Positions 34,946 to 43,930 are shown, numbered from the stretch's first letter. The stretch: 64,000 nucleotides of DNA from Bdellovibrionaceae bacterium UBA2316 (GCA_002345205.1 DDVI01000038.1:5470-69469); one strand, 5' to 3'. Numbers and translations are program-made. Notes: a model not told the origin generated them from the letters alone.

Positions 34946-35749
34946 ATGAGTATTTTTAAATATCAAAATTTTCGTAAATATCTGCGTTTTGTTCAAGATG
35001 GATTGCCTAACGGGGGTCGCGGAACCGTTACTCAATGGGCGAAGGTCATTCAGGTTACCCCTACTCTGATGAGCCAAATTTTGATCGGAAATAAATCGAT
35101 GAGTTTAGAAATGGTTGACCACTTGTCGACCCATTTGCAGTTATCAGAAAAAGAAAAAGACTACTTCATATTACTAGTTGAGTTTGATCGCGCCGGTACA
35201 AAGTCTTTGAAGGACTATTTCCTGAAAAAGATAGTTCACATGCAAGATGAGTCTCGCTATTTGAAAAATCAAATTCAAGACATCGCGGAATTATCTGCGG
35301 AAGTCAAAGCGATCTATTATTCCCAGTGGATTTACGCCGGCATAAGAAATTTGGTAGCGTGTTCAAAGATCGCAAATATAGATACCATCACCGAGGAATT
35401 GAACCTTCCCCGTGAAACCGTAGCGAATGTGATCGATTTCCTAGTGAAACATCAGCTGATTATCCCTTCAAAAAATGGCTGGGCACCAGGTCCACAGAGC
35501 ACATTTGTACCTGCGGATTCACCACTCGTTTACAAGCATCACCAAAATTGGCGACTGAAAGGCATTCAGCAAATGGACCTGCGCTCGAAAGAAGACTTGT
35601 TTTATTCTTCTCCCATGTCCCTTTCTGAGGACCTGGCGAAGGATCTTCGAAGCCGCATCGTTAAAGTCATTCAAGACTTTCAAAAAGACATCGGTCCTTC
35701 GGAATCTCAGGTGGTCCGCTGTCTGAATATAGACTGGTTTGAATACTAG
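34946..35749 (+). CDS. TIGR02147 family regulator-like protein
   Basis: A 267-residue protein with the pattern of the TIGR02147 family, common in Bdellovibrio and Fibrobacter: start Y-Q-N-F-R-K-Y-L, then an XRE-like helix-turn-helix (V-T-Q-W-A-K-V-I-Q-V-T-P-T-L-M-S-Q-I-L), S-E-K-E-K-D-Y-F-I-L-L-V-E-F-D-R-A-G, and a second winged-helix-like part about 150-180 (E-E-L-N-L-P-R-E-T-V-A-N-V-I-D-F-L). Role unproven; probably a transcription factor. It is divergent from the two small secreted protein genes and 32 bases before the 35782 lipoprotein gene. Confidence 0.82.
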   Translation: MSIFKYQNFRKYLRFVQDGLPNGGRGTVTQWAKVIQVTPTLMSQILIGNKSMSLEMVDHLSTHLQLSEKEKDYFILLVEFDRAGTKSLKDYFLKKIVHMQDESRYLKNQIQDIAELSAEVKAIYYSQWIYAGIRNLVACSKIANIDTITEELNLPRETVANVIDFLVKHQLIIPSKNGWAPGPQSTFVPADSPLVYKHHQNWRLKGIQQMDLRSKEDLFYSSPMSLSEDLAKDLRSRIVKVIQDFQKDIGPSESQVVRCLNIDWFEY

Positions 35750-35781
35750 GTTTTGGCCATTTCCTTGCAATTCTAATCAGT

Positions 35782-37161
35782 ATGATTAGAGCCATCTGTA
35801 AACTATTGATTTTCATAGCATTCGCAGCGAATTGCGTCTATTTTTTAGTCGCCTGTCAGCCTAAGAAAGGGACTTCGTCGTCAGAAGCCCATGGCCCGGT
35901 CGTAGCCCCCGTTCCCGATATGCCCGATTCCAAAGGCACTTCAGATCAAGGTGGTGGTGGAAATTTAATTAACGGCAAGCCACTCGATTTCTACAAAAAA
36001 GAAATCACCGAATTACCCGAATACACTAAGTACATCAAACCCATTGATGAAAAGTTAAATGATATTCGTGAAGACAATCAAGCCGACAACGGCGTGACGT
36101 ATTTAGAAACGTTGGCTAAACGAAAAACATGGTACTTGGTACCGGTAAAACTAGATGCTATCGAAGCCGCACGCATCGGAACCAATTTTAAATCTGATCA
36201 AGGTGCTTACCAAACAGAAAAAGAAATTTTCATTTCAGATTTAATTTATAAAGATCTCGATGAAGAACACAAAGCTCAGCTACTGCTGCATGAAATCGTA
36301 ATGGCCTTCTACCTTGTGAAATATGAAGATGGAAAGTTCTATTGCGAGGCCTTTAAAAAAGCTAACGTACGCGAAAGCTGTCTAAGCGGTTTTGCTGATA
36401 CCGGCAGCAAAGATGAATTCAAGCCGGCGCAGAAAAAAGGTAAATTCCTTGAAGCTGACGAATACGAAAGCATTCGTCATGTAACGGAATGGCTCTACAC
36501 ACAATACAAAAACCTAACGATGCTAAAATTTGAAGAGAAAATGGTCGAAAAGAAATTTGACCCTCGCGTGTTTAATGCTCGAAACGTCATTGATCGTCAA
36601 AAAAATGAACCGATCGAATTATCGATCAAAGACTTCCTAAAGATCCTAGAAACTCAGCGCCTAACGAATCAATCACTTACCTATTGCGGATTTGATTTTT
36701 CTTCCAAAATTGCCATTTCAAAACGTCGATGCGATATTACTTATGCAATCGACGGTGAAATTCTAAATATGTCTGTGCAAACAGACGACGGCAAAACAGA
36801 AACGATCCCCCTACGACTGCCCTATCAAATGCGAAATGTTAAAGACGAACCAAGTCCAATCTTTAATGTAGCTAAAGTGGGTTTTAAAAATGGACTTGTT
36901 TTATATGACATCAGACTCAGCGAACACGTTGATTCTAAGCATGGCCAAGTTGTTAGAAACGTTCTTTTCTGGATGAAGAAAATCACCTCGACGGAATATA
37001 CAATCGCTGCCATTCGTATCAAGAAAAATGTATGGGTCAGAGACGGCGACAACGACAACTCTCTTCGTGGTGAAAACGTTGTCATACCGCCAGCAGAAGA
37101 TACGTTCAATCTTATCTACGGTGATAAAGAGACCGATATTTCTATTTATGATTTAATGTAG
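35782..37161 (+). CDS. Large lipoprotein of unknown function
   Basis: A 459-residue protein with a type II signal peptide: F-L-V-A-C puts lipidated Cys at 25. A Pro/Ser-rich linker leads to D-Q-G-G-G-G-N-L-I-N-G, a glycine motif frequent in secreted proteins of this group. Near residue 170, A-Q-L-L-L-H-E-I-V-M-A-F-Y resembles the first half of a metallopeptidase helix (His-Glu) but lacks the second His, so activity is doubtful. The C-terminal 200 residues are strand-rich. It probably lies in an operon with the TIGR02147 gene. Confidence 0.65.
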   Translation: MIRAICKLLIFIAFAANCVYFLVACQPKKGTSSSEAHGPVVAPVPDMPDSKGTSDQGGGGNLINGKPLDFYKKEITELPEYTKYIKPIDEKLNDIREDNQADNGVTYLETLAKRKTWYLVPVKLDAIEAARIGTNFKSDQGAYQTEKEIFISDLIYKDLDEEHKAQLLLHEIVMAFYLVKYEDGKFYCEAFKKANVRESCLSGFADTGSKDEFKPAQKKGKFLEADEYESIRHVTEWLYTQYKNLTMLKFEEKMVEKKFDPRVFNARNVIDRQKNEPIELSIKDFLKILETQRLTNQSLTYCGFDFSSKIAISKRRCDITYAIDGEILNMSVQTDDGKTETIPLRLPYQMRNVKDEPSPIFNVAKVGFKNGLVLYDIRLSEHVDSKHGQVVRNVLFWMKKITSTEYTIAAIRIKKNVWVRDGDNDNSLRGENVVIPPAEDTFNLIYGDKETDISIYDLM

Positions 37162-37162
37162 G

Positions 37163-37357
37163 TTAATGTTTGTGATCGGACTCATTCATTTTTTGAAGAA
37201 CGGTCGCAATGGTTTCTGCGTCAAAACCGGCTTTTTTCAAAATGGATTTTGCTTTACTGAAATCATCAGAATCAACGGCTTCAAAGAAATCATCTAGTTT
37301 ACCTATCTGAGCTAGCTTTTCTAAAACCAATGTACCTTCAAAATGACTTTCGTCCAT
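37163..37357 (-). CDS. Small acidic protein
   Basis: A 64-residue helical protein: L-E-K-L-A-Q-I-G-K-L-D-D-F-F-E-A-V-D-S-D-D-F and A-K-S-I-L-K-K-A-G-F-D-A-E-T-I-A-T-V-L. The good ribosome site (AAAGGGG before the ATG at 37357) and non-random composition support a real gene. No family recognised; the two helical segments joined by a D-S-D-D turn could be a small protein-binding fold. Ends one base from the convergent lipoprotein stop. Confidence 0.55.
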   Translation of the reverse strand: MDESHFEGTLVLEKLAQIGKLDDFFEAVDSDDFSKAKSILKKAGFDAETIATVLQKMNESDHKH

Positions 37358-37439
37358 GTTTACCCCTTTTTAAGACCATATCCTATAAATTGCGAATGAA
37401 CAACTTGTCACGAGCCTGGAGTTTTGGAAAAATATTTCC

Positions 37440-38366
37440 ATGTGTTATTCCGCCATGATCGAAGCCGATTTAAGAGAATTAGAAAAACTATTCCGAGTCA
37501 AAATCGACTGGAGCAGTTTCGATGAAGCCTACAAAATTCGAAATGAATATTCTCTGGCAAAAATTCCTGCGGGTATTGATTCGTATATTATTCAGAATGC
37601 AGAAACACCGACACAAAAACGTCTGGCTGGCATGGCAAAATCCTTTTATAAATCCGAAACTGAAAAAGCGACAATTAAACTTAAAAAGTTTGAACAGGAT
37701 GTAAAAGACTTTGAATCAAAGTTAAAAGCCGGTTCAAAAATAAAGGATCTTGAGGAGAAATTGAAAACACGGCGCGCCACCGTAGAACAGTACAAAGAAA
37801 GAATCGAAAACTATTCAAAAATAGACGAAAAGGGAGCACCTAGGATATTTCCAAATTTTTATGCCCCTGTAATTGTTGGTAGAGGAAAAGACCAAGCAAT
37901 TCGATTAATGCGTTATCATCTGTGTCCAGCCAATGGAAAAGAACTAAACGTGTATAAATATAATTTATTCAACGCACGTAAAGACCGCCTACTTGATTCA
38001 AAACTGTGGAAACCCATCTTCGGAAAGCAACATGGAATATTTCCGTTCTACCGTTTCTACGAAAGCGTCGCCGGCGAAAATGGCGAAGCCAAAATTATTT
38101 ACTTTGAACCGAAAGATGAAAAAATCATGTGGTCAGCCGCGATTTTCGAAGAATCAAAAATCGACGCGGGACTATTAAGATCATTTGCTGCTGTTACGGA
38201 TGAGCCACCACCTGAAGTGGTCGCCGCCGGTCATGACCGCTGTCCCATCTTTTTAACTAAAGAGGAGTTTGGCACTTGGCTCGAGCCTAACGGTACATCA
38301 AAAGAAGACCTCGTCGCGCTTTTAGATCGTAAAGTGCCAACCTATTTTCAGCATAGAGCGGCCTAA
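37440..38366 (+). CDS. SRAP (SOS-response-associated peptidase, YedK/HMCES) family protein
   Basis: A 308-residue protein. It begins M-C-Y-S, placing the catalytic Cys2 that crosslinks to abasic sites in single-stranded DNA. Later F-P-F-Y-R-F-Y-E-S supplies the likely Glu, and A-A-G-H-D-R-C-P-I-F-L-T the His. Residues about 65-130 form a Lys/Glu-rich coiled coil (K-L-K-K-F-E-Q-D-V and following) inserted in the domain, which makes it longer than YedK (about 220). Role: shielding abasic sites from breakage. The start is fixed by the Cys2 requirement. Confidence 0.88.
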   Translation: MCYSAMIEADLRELEKLFRVKIDWSSFDEAYKIRNEYSLAKIPAGIDSYIIQNAETPTQKRLAGMAKSFYKSETEKATIKLKKFEQDVKDFESKLKAGSKIKDLEEKLKTRRATVEQYKERIENYSKIDEKGAPRIFPNFYAPVIVGRGKDQAIRLMRYHLCPANGKELNVYKYNLFNARKDRLLDSKLWKPIFGKQHGIFPFYRFYESVAGENGEAKIIYFEPKDEKIMWSAAIFEESKIDAGLLRSFAAVTDEPPPEVVAAGHDRCPIFLTKEEFGTWLEPNGTSKEDLVALLDRKVPTYFQHRAA

Positions 38367-38418
38367 GGCCAGTAAGACCTTAGATCCACTGAATCTGATC
38401 ATAGTATTAAATTAAAGA

Positions 38419-39000
38419 TTATTTAGCGAAATTCGCTTCAACAAATTTCCAGTTAACTAGTTTCCAGAATGCGGCAAGGAAGTCAGGACGTTTATTACGA
38501 TAATCGATGTAGTAGGCATGTTCCCATACGTCACATGTTAGCAAAGGTTTTTTACCATCTGTCATGGGATTAGCTGCATTTGAAGTCGAAACGATTTCTA
38601 ATTTTCCGTCTTTATTTTTAACAAGCCATCCCCAACCCGCACCAAATTGTTTGATTGATGTGTCTGAAAATTTATCTTTGAATGCTTCGAATGAGCCGAA
38701 ATCGCGTATGATAGCTTCCGCTACTGGGCCGGTCGGCTGCGGGCTTCCATTTGGAGTTAAGCAGTTCCAAAAGAACGTATGATTCCATACCTGAGCTGCA
38801 TTATTAAAAATGCCTCCCGAAGATTTCATAATGATCGTTTCAAGATCTTTACTTTCGAATTCAGTACCAGGAACAAGTTTGTTTAAGTTATCTACGTATG
38901 TTTTATGATGTTTATCGTGATGATACTCTAACGTTTCTTTAGACATATGAGGAGCAAGAGCATCATGAGCATAAGGTAGTGGTGGAAGTTCAAAAGACAT
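38419..39000 (-). CDS. sodB: Superoxide dismutase (Fe type)
   Basis: A 193-residue cytoplasmic enzyme that closely follows E. coli SodB: M-S-F-E-L-P-P-L-P-Y-A-H-D-A-L-A-P-H-M-S, with metal ligands H27, the His in W-N-H-T-F-F-W-N, and Asp/His in D-V-W-E-H-A-Y-Y. G-A-G-W-G-W-L and Q-T/N-type residues fit Fe rather than Mn, but metal choice is not proven. AAGGAG precedes ATG 39000. A SoxR-like promoter lies directly upstream. Confidence 0.96.
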   Translation of the reverse strand: MSFELPPLPYAHDALAPHMSKETLEYHHDKHHKTYVDNLNKLVPGTEFESKDLETIIMKSSGGIFNNAAQVWNHTFFWNCLTPNGSPQPTGPVAEAIIRDFGSFEAFKDKFSDTSIKQFGAGWGWLVKNKDGKLEIVSTSNAANPMTDGKKPLLTCDVWEHAYYIDYRNKRPDFLAAFWKLVNWKFVEANFAK

Positions 39001-39023
39001 TGTGTCTCCTTTCATTTGTCTCT

Positions 39024-39054
39024 ATCCTAAAACCTCAAGCAAAGTTGAGGTCAA
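39024..39054 (-). promoter_or_regulatory. SoxR/MerR-type promoter of sodB
   Basis: Reading toward sodB: TTGACC (39054-39049) as -35, a spacer of exactly 19 bases, and TAGGAT (39029-39024) as -10. The spacer region carries CCTCAA-N6-TTGAGG, the same half-sites and spacing as the SoxR box of Enterobacteria. Overlong 19-base spacers with a central dyad are the mark of MerR-family control. No soxR gene is in the window. The rest of 39001-39304 is the divergent leader of the RRM gene. Confidence 0.65.
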
Positions 39055-39304
39055 GCGTATATATCAATTATTACGTTTTTAGATGTCAAAAGTGAAATTT
39101 TAAAATTATTTTTAACTAGCTATGTAGGTGAAATATATCACTTAAACCAATTAGTTGGAGGTTGAACTCGATCATTACGTAAATAAGCTTAGGGGAATAC
39201 GGCGAACAGTGGTATGCTAGGGTTCAGATTAATAGCTACTTTTAGAGTCCATGTCCATTGTGTTCATTTCTCCTAAGTAAGCGCTCAAGCCTTTAGGAGG
39301 TCTT

Positions 39305-39586
39305 ATGAGTAAAAAACTATACGTTGGTAATTTATCTTTTTCTGTTGATGATCAAACATTAGCAGATGCATTTTCACAATATGGAACAGTTGCTTCTGCA
39401 AAAGTTATCACTGATCGTGATACTGGTCGCAGCAAAGGTTTCGCATTCGTTGAAATGTCTTCAGCTGAAGAAGCTCAAACTTCAATTAACAAATTACACG
39501 GTTCTCAATTTGAAGGTCGTGCAATGAATGTTAGCGAAGCTAAACCACAGGCTCCACGCGAAGGCGGCGGACGCGGTCGTTACTAA
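39305..39586 (+). CDS. RRM-domain RNA-binding protein
   Basis: A 93-residue protein that is almost entirely one RNA-recognition motif: K-L-Y-V-G-N-L-S-F (RNP2) and K-G-F-A-F-V-E-M (RNP1), followed by a short Gly/Arg tail (G-G-G-R-G-R-Y). Such bacterial RRM proteins are often cold-induced and bind RNA. TTAGGAGG is a strong ribosome site and a strong terminator follows, which suggests high expression. The long 5' region (about 300 bases back to sodB) may include a structured leader. Confidence 0.95.
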   Translation: MSKKLYVGNLSFSVDDQTLADAFSQYGTVASAKVITDRDTGRSKGFAFVEMSSAEEAQTSINKLHGSQFEGRAMNVSEAKPQAPREGGGRGRY

Positions 39587-39619
39587 GCTTAATTTATTTT
39601 CAAGTTTATAAGATTTTGG

Positions 39620-39648
39620 AACCGATCCGAAAGGATCGGTTTTTTTTA
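39620..39648 (+). terminator. Strong rho-independent terminator of RRM gene
   Basis: AACCGATCC-GAAA-GGATCGGTT, a perfect nine-base stem with a GNRA loop, followed by a run of T. It lies 34 bases past the stop and just before the next gene. Confidence 0.93.
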
Positions 39649-39665
39649 TTCCCCGAAAGGATTTT

Positions 39666-40139
39666 GTGAGCATTCAAGTTATTTCATTCAAATGTGTCCT
39701 CAAGAATAAAATTGGTACCATCATTAGTTCTACTTTCAATCGGGACGTTTTAACGGCTGGACAAATCGATCCTTCTACGATGCTTTCAGGACTCACGAAA
39801 GGCCTGCAAAATTTAGTTAAAGGTGAAAAGAGATCGATATCTCTTTTAGCAGAAGAGGCTTACGGCTTGTATGACCCGAAAAAAGTAGTTTTTTTCCCCC
39901 GCAAGAAACTTCCACCCAATATTAAAAAAAATGAAACAGTCACAATACTGAGTAAAAGTGGATTTCCTCGCGTCTATCGTGTTTTAGAGTTACATTCTGA
40001 CTTCATTAGTTTGGATGGTAATCACCCACTTGCGGGACAAGACTTAGTGTTTGAAATCGAAGCTTTAGAGGCGCGTGAAGCCACCACCCAAGAGATTAAC
40101 GAATCCTTAAATATGGTATCTGTTCAAATCCTTCATTAA
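39666..40139 (+). CDS. FKBP-type peptidyl-prolyl isomerase (SlyD-like)
   Basis: A 157-residue protein: I-S-F-K-C-V-L-K-N-K-I-G, then M-L-S-G-L-T-K-G-L-Q-N-L-V-K-G-E-K-R (the FKBP G-L-x-x-G-L-x-x-M-x-x-G-E motif) and E-E-A-Y-G-L-Y-D-P. An inserted flap (about 75-125) and L-D-G-N-H-P-L-A-G-Q-D-L-V-F-E-I-E match SlyD. There is no His-rich metal tail. Proline isomerase and chaperone activity expected. GTG start at 39666 follows AAAGGA. Confidence 0.9.
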   Translation: MSIQVISFKCVLKNKIGTIISSTFNRDVLTAGQIDPSTMLSGLTKGLQNLVKGEKRSISLLAEEAYGLYDPKKVVFFPRKKLPPNIKKNETVTILSKSGFPRVYRVLELHSDFISLDGNHPLAGQDLVFEIEALEAREATTQEINESLNMVSVQILH

Positions 40140-40174
40140 TTTCTTTTTGAAAATTGAAACCCTAGGTTGAAGAC

Positions 40175-41170
40175 TTAATAAATGAGCTTCATAGCCGCAC
40201 GAACTTCATCGACCTTTTTAGCCGCAACGGCGCGGGCATCGCGCGTGCCATCCTCCAGAATTTTTCTTACATAACCTAAATCGGCTTGATACTGCTGACG
40301 ACGCGTTCGCATTGGCGTAATCAAAGCTTCTAGAATTTCGATTAATCGTTTCTTTAATACACCATCACCCAAGCCACCGCGGCGGTAGTGTTCTTTTAGT
40401 TGGCTCACTTCTTCGACATTCGGATCAAAGAAATCTAGGAACATGAAAACCACGTTCCCCTCAACCTGCCCTGGATCACTGACTTTTAAATGATTAGGAT
40501 CTGTGAACATCTGATTTACTTTTTTCTTGATGTCATCCGCTGAATCACCCAAGAAAATAGCATTGCCTAATGATTTACTCATTTTTGTTTTTCCATCGAT
40601 ACCCGGTAGACGACCAATTTTACCAATGATTGACTTCACTTCTTTTAAAGTACTACCACCATAAATGTGATTAAATCGTCGTGCTATTTCATTTGTCTGT
40701 TCAATCATCGGGCTTTGATCTTCGCCTACGGGAACGGCGTCGGCATAGAATGCCAGAATGTCCGCAGCCTGACTGATGGGATAGCAAAAGAAACCTACAG
40801 GTAGAGATTCATCAAAACCTTTTTGTTTGATCTCTTCTTTGATTGTCGGATTACGCTGCAGACGAGCCACCGTCACTAGATTCATGAAATATGAAGTCAG
40901 TTCATATAATTCATGAACTTGCGATTGAATAAAAAATGTGTTCAATTTTGGATCTAGGCCCACCGCTAAATAATCTAGAGCCACTTGGACAACGTTGTCC
41001 CGAACCATTTCGGCTTTATCAAAATTATCAGTTAACGCTTGCGTATCCGCGATGATTAGAAATTGTTTGTAATCATTTTGGAAAGCGACGCGATTTTTTA
41101 ATGAGCCTACATAGTGTCCTAAATGCAAAGCTCCTGTTGGACGGTCACCAGTTAAAATAATAGGTTTCAT
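40175..41170 (-). CDS. trpS: Tryptophanyl-tRNA synthetase
   Basis: A 331-residue class Ic synthetase. G-A-L-H-L-G-H-Y-V-G holds the HIGH-type motif, G-E-D-Q-S-P-M-I-E-Q-T binds adenylate, and K-T-K-M-S-K-S-L-G-N-A-I carries KMSKS. Length and order match standard TrpRS, which charges tRNA-Trp in the cytoplasm. CGGAG precedes the ATG. The M14 peptidase gene ends 25 bases upstream on the same strand. Confidence 0.97.
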   Translation of the reverse strand: MKPIILTGDRPTGALHLGHYVGSLKNRVAFQNDYKQFLIIADTQALTDNFDKAEMVRDNVVQVALDYLAVGLDPKLNTFFIQSQVHELYELTSYFMNLVTVARLQRNPTIKEEIKQKGFDESLPVGFFCYPISQAADILAFYADAVPVGEDQSPMIEQTNEIARRFNHIYGGSTLKEVKSIIGKIGRLPGIDGKTKMSKSLGNAIFLGDSADDIKKKVNQMFTDPNHLKVSDPGQVEGNVVFMFLDFFDPNVEEVSQLKEHYRRGGLGDGVLKKRLIEILEALITPMRTRRQQYQADLGYVRKILEDGTRDARAVAAKKVDEVRAAMKLIY

Positions 41171-41195
41171 AAATTACTCCGTAATCGACTCTATA

Positions 41196-42086
41196 CTAAT
41201 GTGAAAGATAATCCAAACCGCCAATAATAGCTGCCACTTGCGCATCAACGCAGTTTTCTGGTGTGACTTTAGGGCTATCGGGATAAACTTCGGTCGTTGT
41301 TGTAAACTCTGCATTGGAAAAGCCCGCGCATAATGAAAGCTTTTTTACTGGATAATTGATCACGCCGTCTTGTTCTAATTTTTCGCCGATAATATTACCG
41401 TGCTCATCCGCCGGAGCAATATGAGTTATTTTTTTCACCGATTGAATAATAGCTTTTTGAAATTCGGGACGAGGATTTTCCGTATCGCCCACTAAATAAA
41501 AACCATCCGGAATTTCTGACCAAGGATCTTCTGGTTTTCCATCGCGCAAGGCTTTTGCCGGGCGGAAGATCGTATTGTCGGTGTCCGTTGTTTCGTGCAG
41601 ATCAAAATGAGCATATACAGTAGGTGAATAAGGCTGCATCGCATTTAAAAATAGCTCGCACTCTTCAGCAGGGCTATTATTAGTAAATGAACGATTAGGA
41701 TCGATCGCTTTTGAATTCCAACGATTAATTGTTTCATAGGCCCACGGACTAACACATGGAGCACACACAATATTAAATTTTATCGCGTATTTTGAAGCTT
41801 CCCGCTCCATAAAAGACAGAGCGCCGTGAACACCACTTGTTTCATAGCCATGAACGCCGCCCGTAATAACAATCGTTTTCTTTTTAGGATCAAAGTTCTT
41901 AGTTCTAATTAGAAACAACGGATACTGACTTGGATTTAATGACAAAGCTCCATACTGGTTCACCTCAAACGACGCTTTCAATTTTTCAATTTTTGTTACA
42001 ACGTCTTTTAAGTACGAACGTTTAATTGGTTGTTGTTTAAACCAAGTTTCTTTTTCTTCCGATCCCCAAGGGGCTGCTGTCGTCAT
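41196..42086 (-). CDS. M14-type metallocarboxypeptidase/aspartoacylase-like protein
   Basis: A 296-residue protein. G-G-V-H-G-Y-E-T supplies the zinc ligands H-x-x-E, and A-H-F-D-L-H-E-T the later His; N-R-W-N-S-K-A-I-D-P-N-R-S-F contains the Arg/Asn-Arg pair typical of M14 peptidases. The late Glu may lie in E-F-T-T-T-T-E-V-Y. No signal peptide, so it probably acts in the cytoplasm on a small peptide or acylated amino acid. Part of a same-strand run with trpS and the YdeI-like gene. Confidence 0.85.
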   Translation of the reverse strand: MTTAAPWGSEEKETWFKQQPIKRSYLKDVVTKIEKLKASFEVNQYGALSLNPSQYPLFLIRTKNFDPKKKTIVITGGVHGYETSGVHGALSFMEREASKYAIKFNIVCAPCVSPWAYETINRWNSKAIDPNRSFTNNSPAEECELFLNAMQPYSPTVYAHFDLHETTDTDNTIFRPAKALRDGKPEDPWSEIPDGFYLVGDTENPRPEFQKAIIQSVKKITHIAPADEHGNIIGEKLEQDGVINYPVKKLSLCAGFSNAEFTTTTEVYPDSPKVTPENCVDAQVAAIIGGLDYLSH

Positions 42087-42106
42087 ATAAAATCCTTCGC
42101 TAATAG

Positions 42107-42685
42107 CTAGCGATCGTTTAGTCCTTTACCTTTTAATATTTGAGGCGCGTATTTTTTAACTCGCGCTTCACGAGTCGCCGATTGTTTAGCGCCATTAATT
42201 ACTAGTAAATACGCCCGTTGACGTCCAGGTGTCAAAGCCATGAATGCTTTTTTTAAGGCGGGTTGCTTGGAAAATGCTGATTTCAGTTCCATCGGGATAT
42301 CCGCTGGCTTCTTATTGAATTCCACTTTTTCGCCCGATTTTTCTAGGGCAATGGCTTCTTTGATATAGGCCTTGATGGTAGCCATTTGCTTAGTGATCTG
42401 GGCAGTTGAGGTAAATTCAAATCGCTTCGCGGCTTGGGAATTAGGTCCCACTTCTTTTAAAACCTTTTTAGAATCTTTAAGCAGAGTCCCTTTAAAAAAC
42501 ATCAATGCTACGAACGCTTTAAACGGCTGAATGATCACGATGTTGCCATCACTATGGCTATAGCAGGGTTGACGCCATTTCAGGCTCTCATCAAGTTTCG
42601 TAGATAAAATGATCGATCGAAGTTTCATCATTTCAGCGTTCCATTGTTTAGATTTATCTATAAACGTTTCGACGTCGCTACCCAT
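42107..42685 (-). CDS. YdeI family protein (DUF1801/OmdA-like)
   Basis: A 192-residue protein. The N-terminal part has L-D-E-S-L-K-W-R-Q-P-C-Y-S and V-A-L-M-F-F-K-G-T-L-L, the mark of the DUF1801 fold; the C-terminal part has A-L-K-K-A-F-M-A-L-T-P-G-R-Q-R-A-Y-L-L-V-I-N-G-A-K-Q-S-A-T-R-E-A-R-V, the YdeI-type helical tail. Members are soluble proteins with no clear biochemical role. AAGGGAG precedes the ATG. The 42686-42955 gap upstream holds no convincing gene. Confidence 0.85.
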   Translation of the reverse strand: MGSDVETFIDKSKQWNAEMMKLRSIILSTKLDESLKWRQPCYSHSDGNIVIIQPFKAFVALMFFKGTLLKDSKKVLKEVGPNSQAAKRFEFTSTAQITKQMATIKAYIKEAIALEKSGEKVEFNKKPADIPMELKSAFSKQPALKKAFMALTPGRQRAYLLVINGAKQSATREARVKKYAPQILKGKGLNDR

Positions 42686-42955
42686 TCTGACTCCCTTAAA
42701 TTTGGTACACTGATTTCACTATTTATTTCAAAGACTGTAAATAAATGTTAAAGCCCTCTATGCTTAATATATTTAAAATTATATTTGAAAAATCAATGAT
42801 CGTATGTTTTGCGATCCAGCAGGCTCTAGTCGTGGCCAGTTCCTTAAGCGGATAGATGGACAGAACCATTAGGTCGCCGAATTGAAATGGCTTTACGAAC
42901 ATAAAGCCGATTATGCAATGATTATACTTGATGAATGGGACGCAAAGGCGGAAGG

Positions 42956-43930
42956 TCAGAAATTCCTAATCACCACATTTCCGCGTTTATGACGACTTTG
43001 TACCAGTAAATGGGCCTGTGCGATTTCTTCGAGTGGGAATTCTTTATCGATAATGGCTCGGTATTTTCCGGATTCGGCTAGTCCAATGATTTCAGTTAGC
43101 ATTTCTTTTGATTCGTTGGCGACCCCACAGATAATTCTATGATTTGAAAATAGATTTTTGGCTACAGCTTCCAGCATTTGGTTGATACCCGCCGCAATTA
43201 AAACTAGTTTTCCTTTTTCTGCTAGTGAATTTATCAATAAGGTTGTTTTAAGATCACCCACGATATCAAAAATTACGTTGTATTTTTCATTTTCTTCCCA
43301 AAACTTTGTCTTTGAATAGTCAATGACCCGATCGGCTCCTAACGACTTTACAAACTCGACATTCTGCGATCCACATACCGCGGTTACATGAGCCCCCAAA
43401 ATCTTGGCTACCTGAATTGCGGCGACGCCGACAGAACCCGAGGCTCCATTCACTATAACCCTGTCTCCGGATTTAACTTTGGCTTTGTACTTTAAAAAAT
43501 CTAACGCCGTAATTCCACCAAACGGTATGGACGCGGCTTCTTGAACAGTCAGCGAAGATGGCTTTTTGATCACAGCCCCCTTTTCGGAAACTTTAGCAAA
43601 TTCAGCGTGACCTCCATATTTTGCACCAGTGGCCGCAACGACTTCGTCACCGATTTTGAAATGCGTTACACTTTCCCCAACGGCGACGACTGTTCCCGCA
43701 AATTCAGTTCCAAAAATAGGTTGCTTTGGCTTTCTAAAACCGAAAAACAATTTTGCCATAAATCGCATTCCCTTTGGCATTTCTAATGTCCGAATTCGCC
43801 AATCAGCGGTTTGCACCGTCGTAGCGCGCACTTGAACTAGAATCTGGTTTTTCATTATGACTGGCGTTGGGGCCTCAACAATTTTTAGATTCTCGACGCC
43901 CCCATATTGGATGCAATAAACAGCTCTCAT
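42956..43930 (-). CDS. Zinc-independent MDR alcohol dehydrogenase/quinone oxidoreductase
   Basis: A 324-residue medium-chain dehydrogenase. The GroES-like part starts M-R-A-V-Y-C-I-Q-Y-G-G-V and has G-T-E-F-A-G-T-V; the Rossmann part has V-N-G-A-S-G-S-V-G-V-A-A-I-Q-V-A-K, binding NADPH. Catalytic and structural zinc ligands are missing, as in quinone reductases. ATG 43930 overlaps the TetR stop by four bases, so the enzyme is in the TetR operon and probably handles the compound sensed by TetR. Confidence 0.92.
   Translation of the reverse strand: MRAVYCIQYGGVENLKIVEAPTPVIMKNQILVQVRATTVQTADWRIRTLEMPKGMRFMAKLFFGFRKPKQPIFGTEFAGTVVAVGESVTHFKIGDEVVAATGAKYGGHAEFAKVSEKGAVIKKPSSLTVQEAASIPFGGITALDFLKYKAKVKSGDRVIVNGASGSVGVAAIQVAKILGAHVTAVCGSQNVEFVKSLGADRVIDYSKTKFWEENEKYNVIFDIVGDLKTTLLINSLAEKGKLVLIAAGINQMLEAVAKNLFSNHRIICGVANESKEMLTEIIGLAESGKYRAIIDKEFPLEEIAQAHLLVQSRHKRGNVVIRNF

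Noticed and set aside
34841..35077. 78-codon frame opposite the TIGR02147 gene
   Set aside because: It is antisense to the well-supported regulator and its upstream region; no family pattern.
42815..42990. Open frame without a start reading W-L-Y-E-H-K-A-D-Y-A-M-I-I-L-D-E-W in the 42686-42955 gap
   Set aside because: Protein-like composition but no start codon with ribosome site, a stop just upstream, no family recognised, and it runs into the opposite-strand oxidoreductase gene. Possibly a gene remnant; not supportable.
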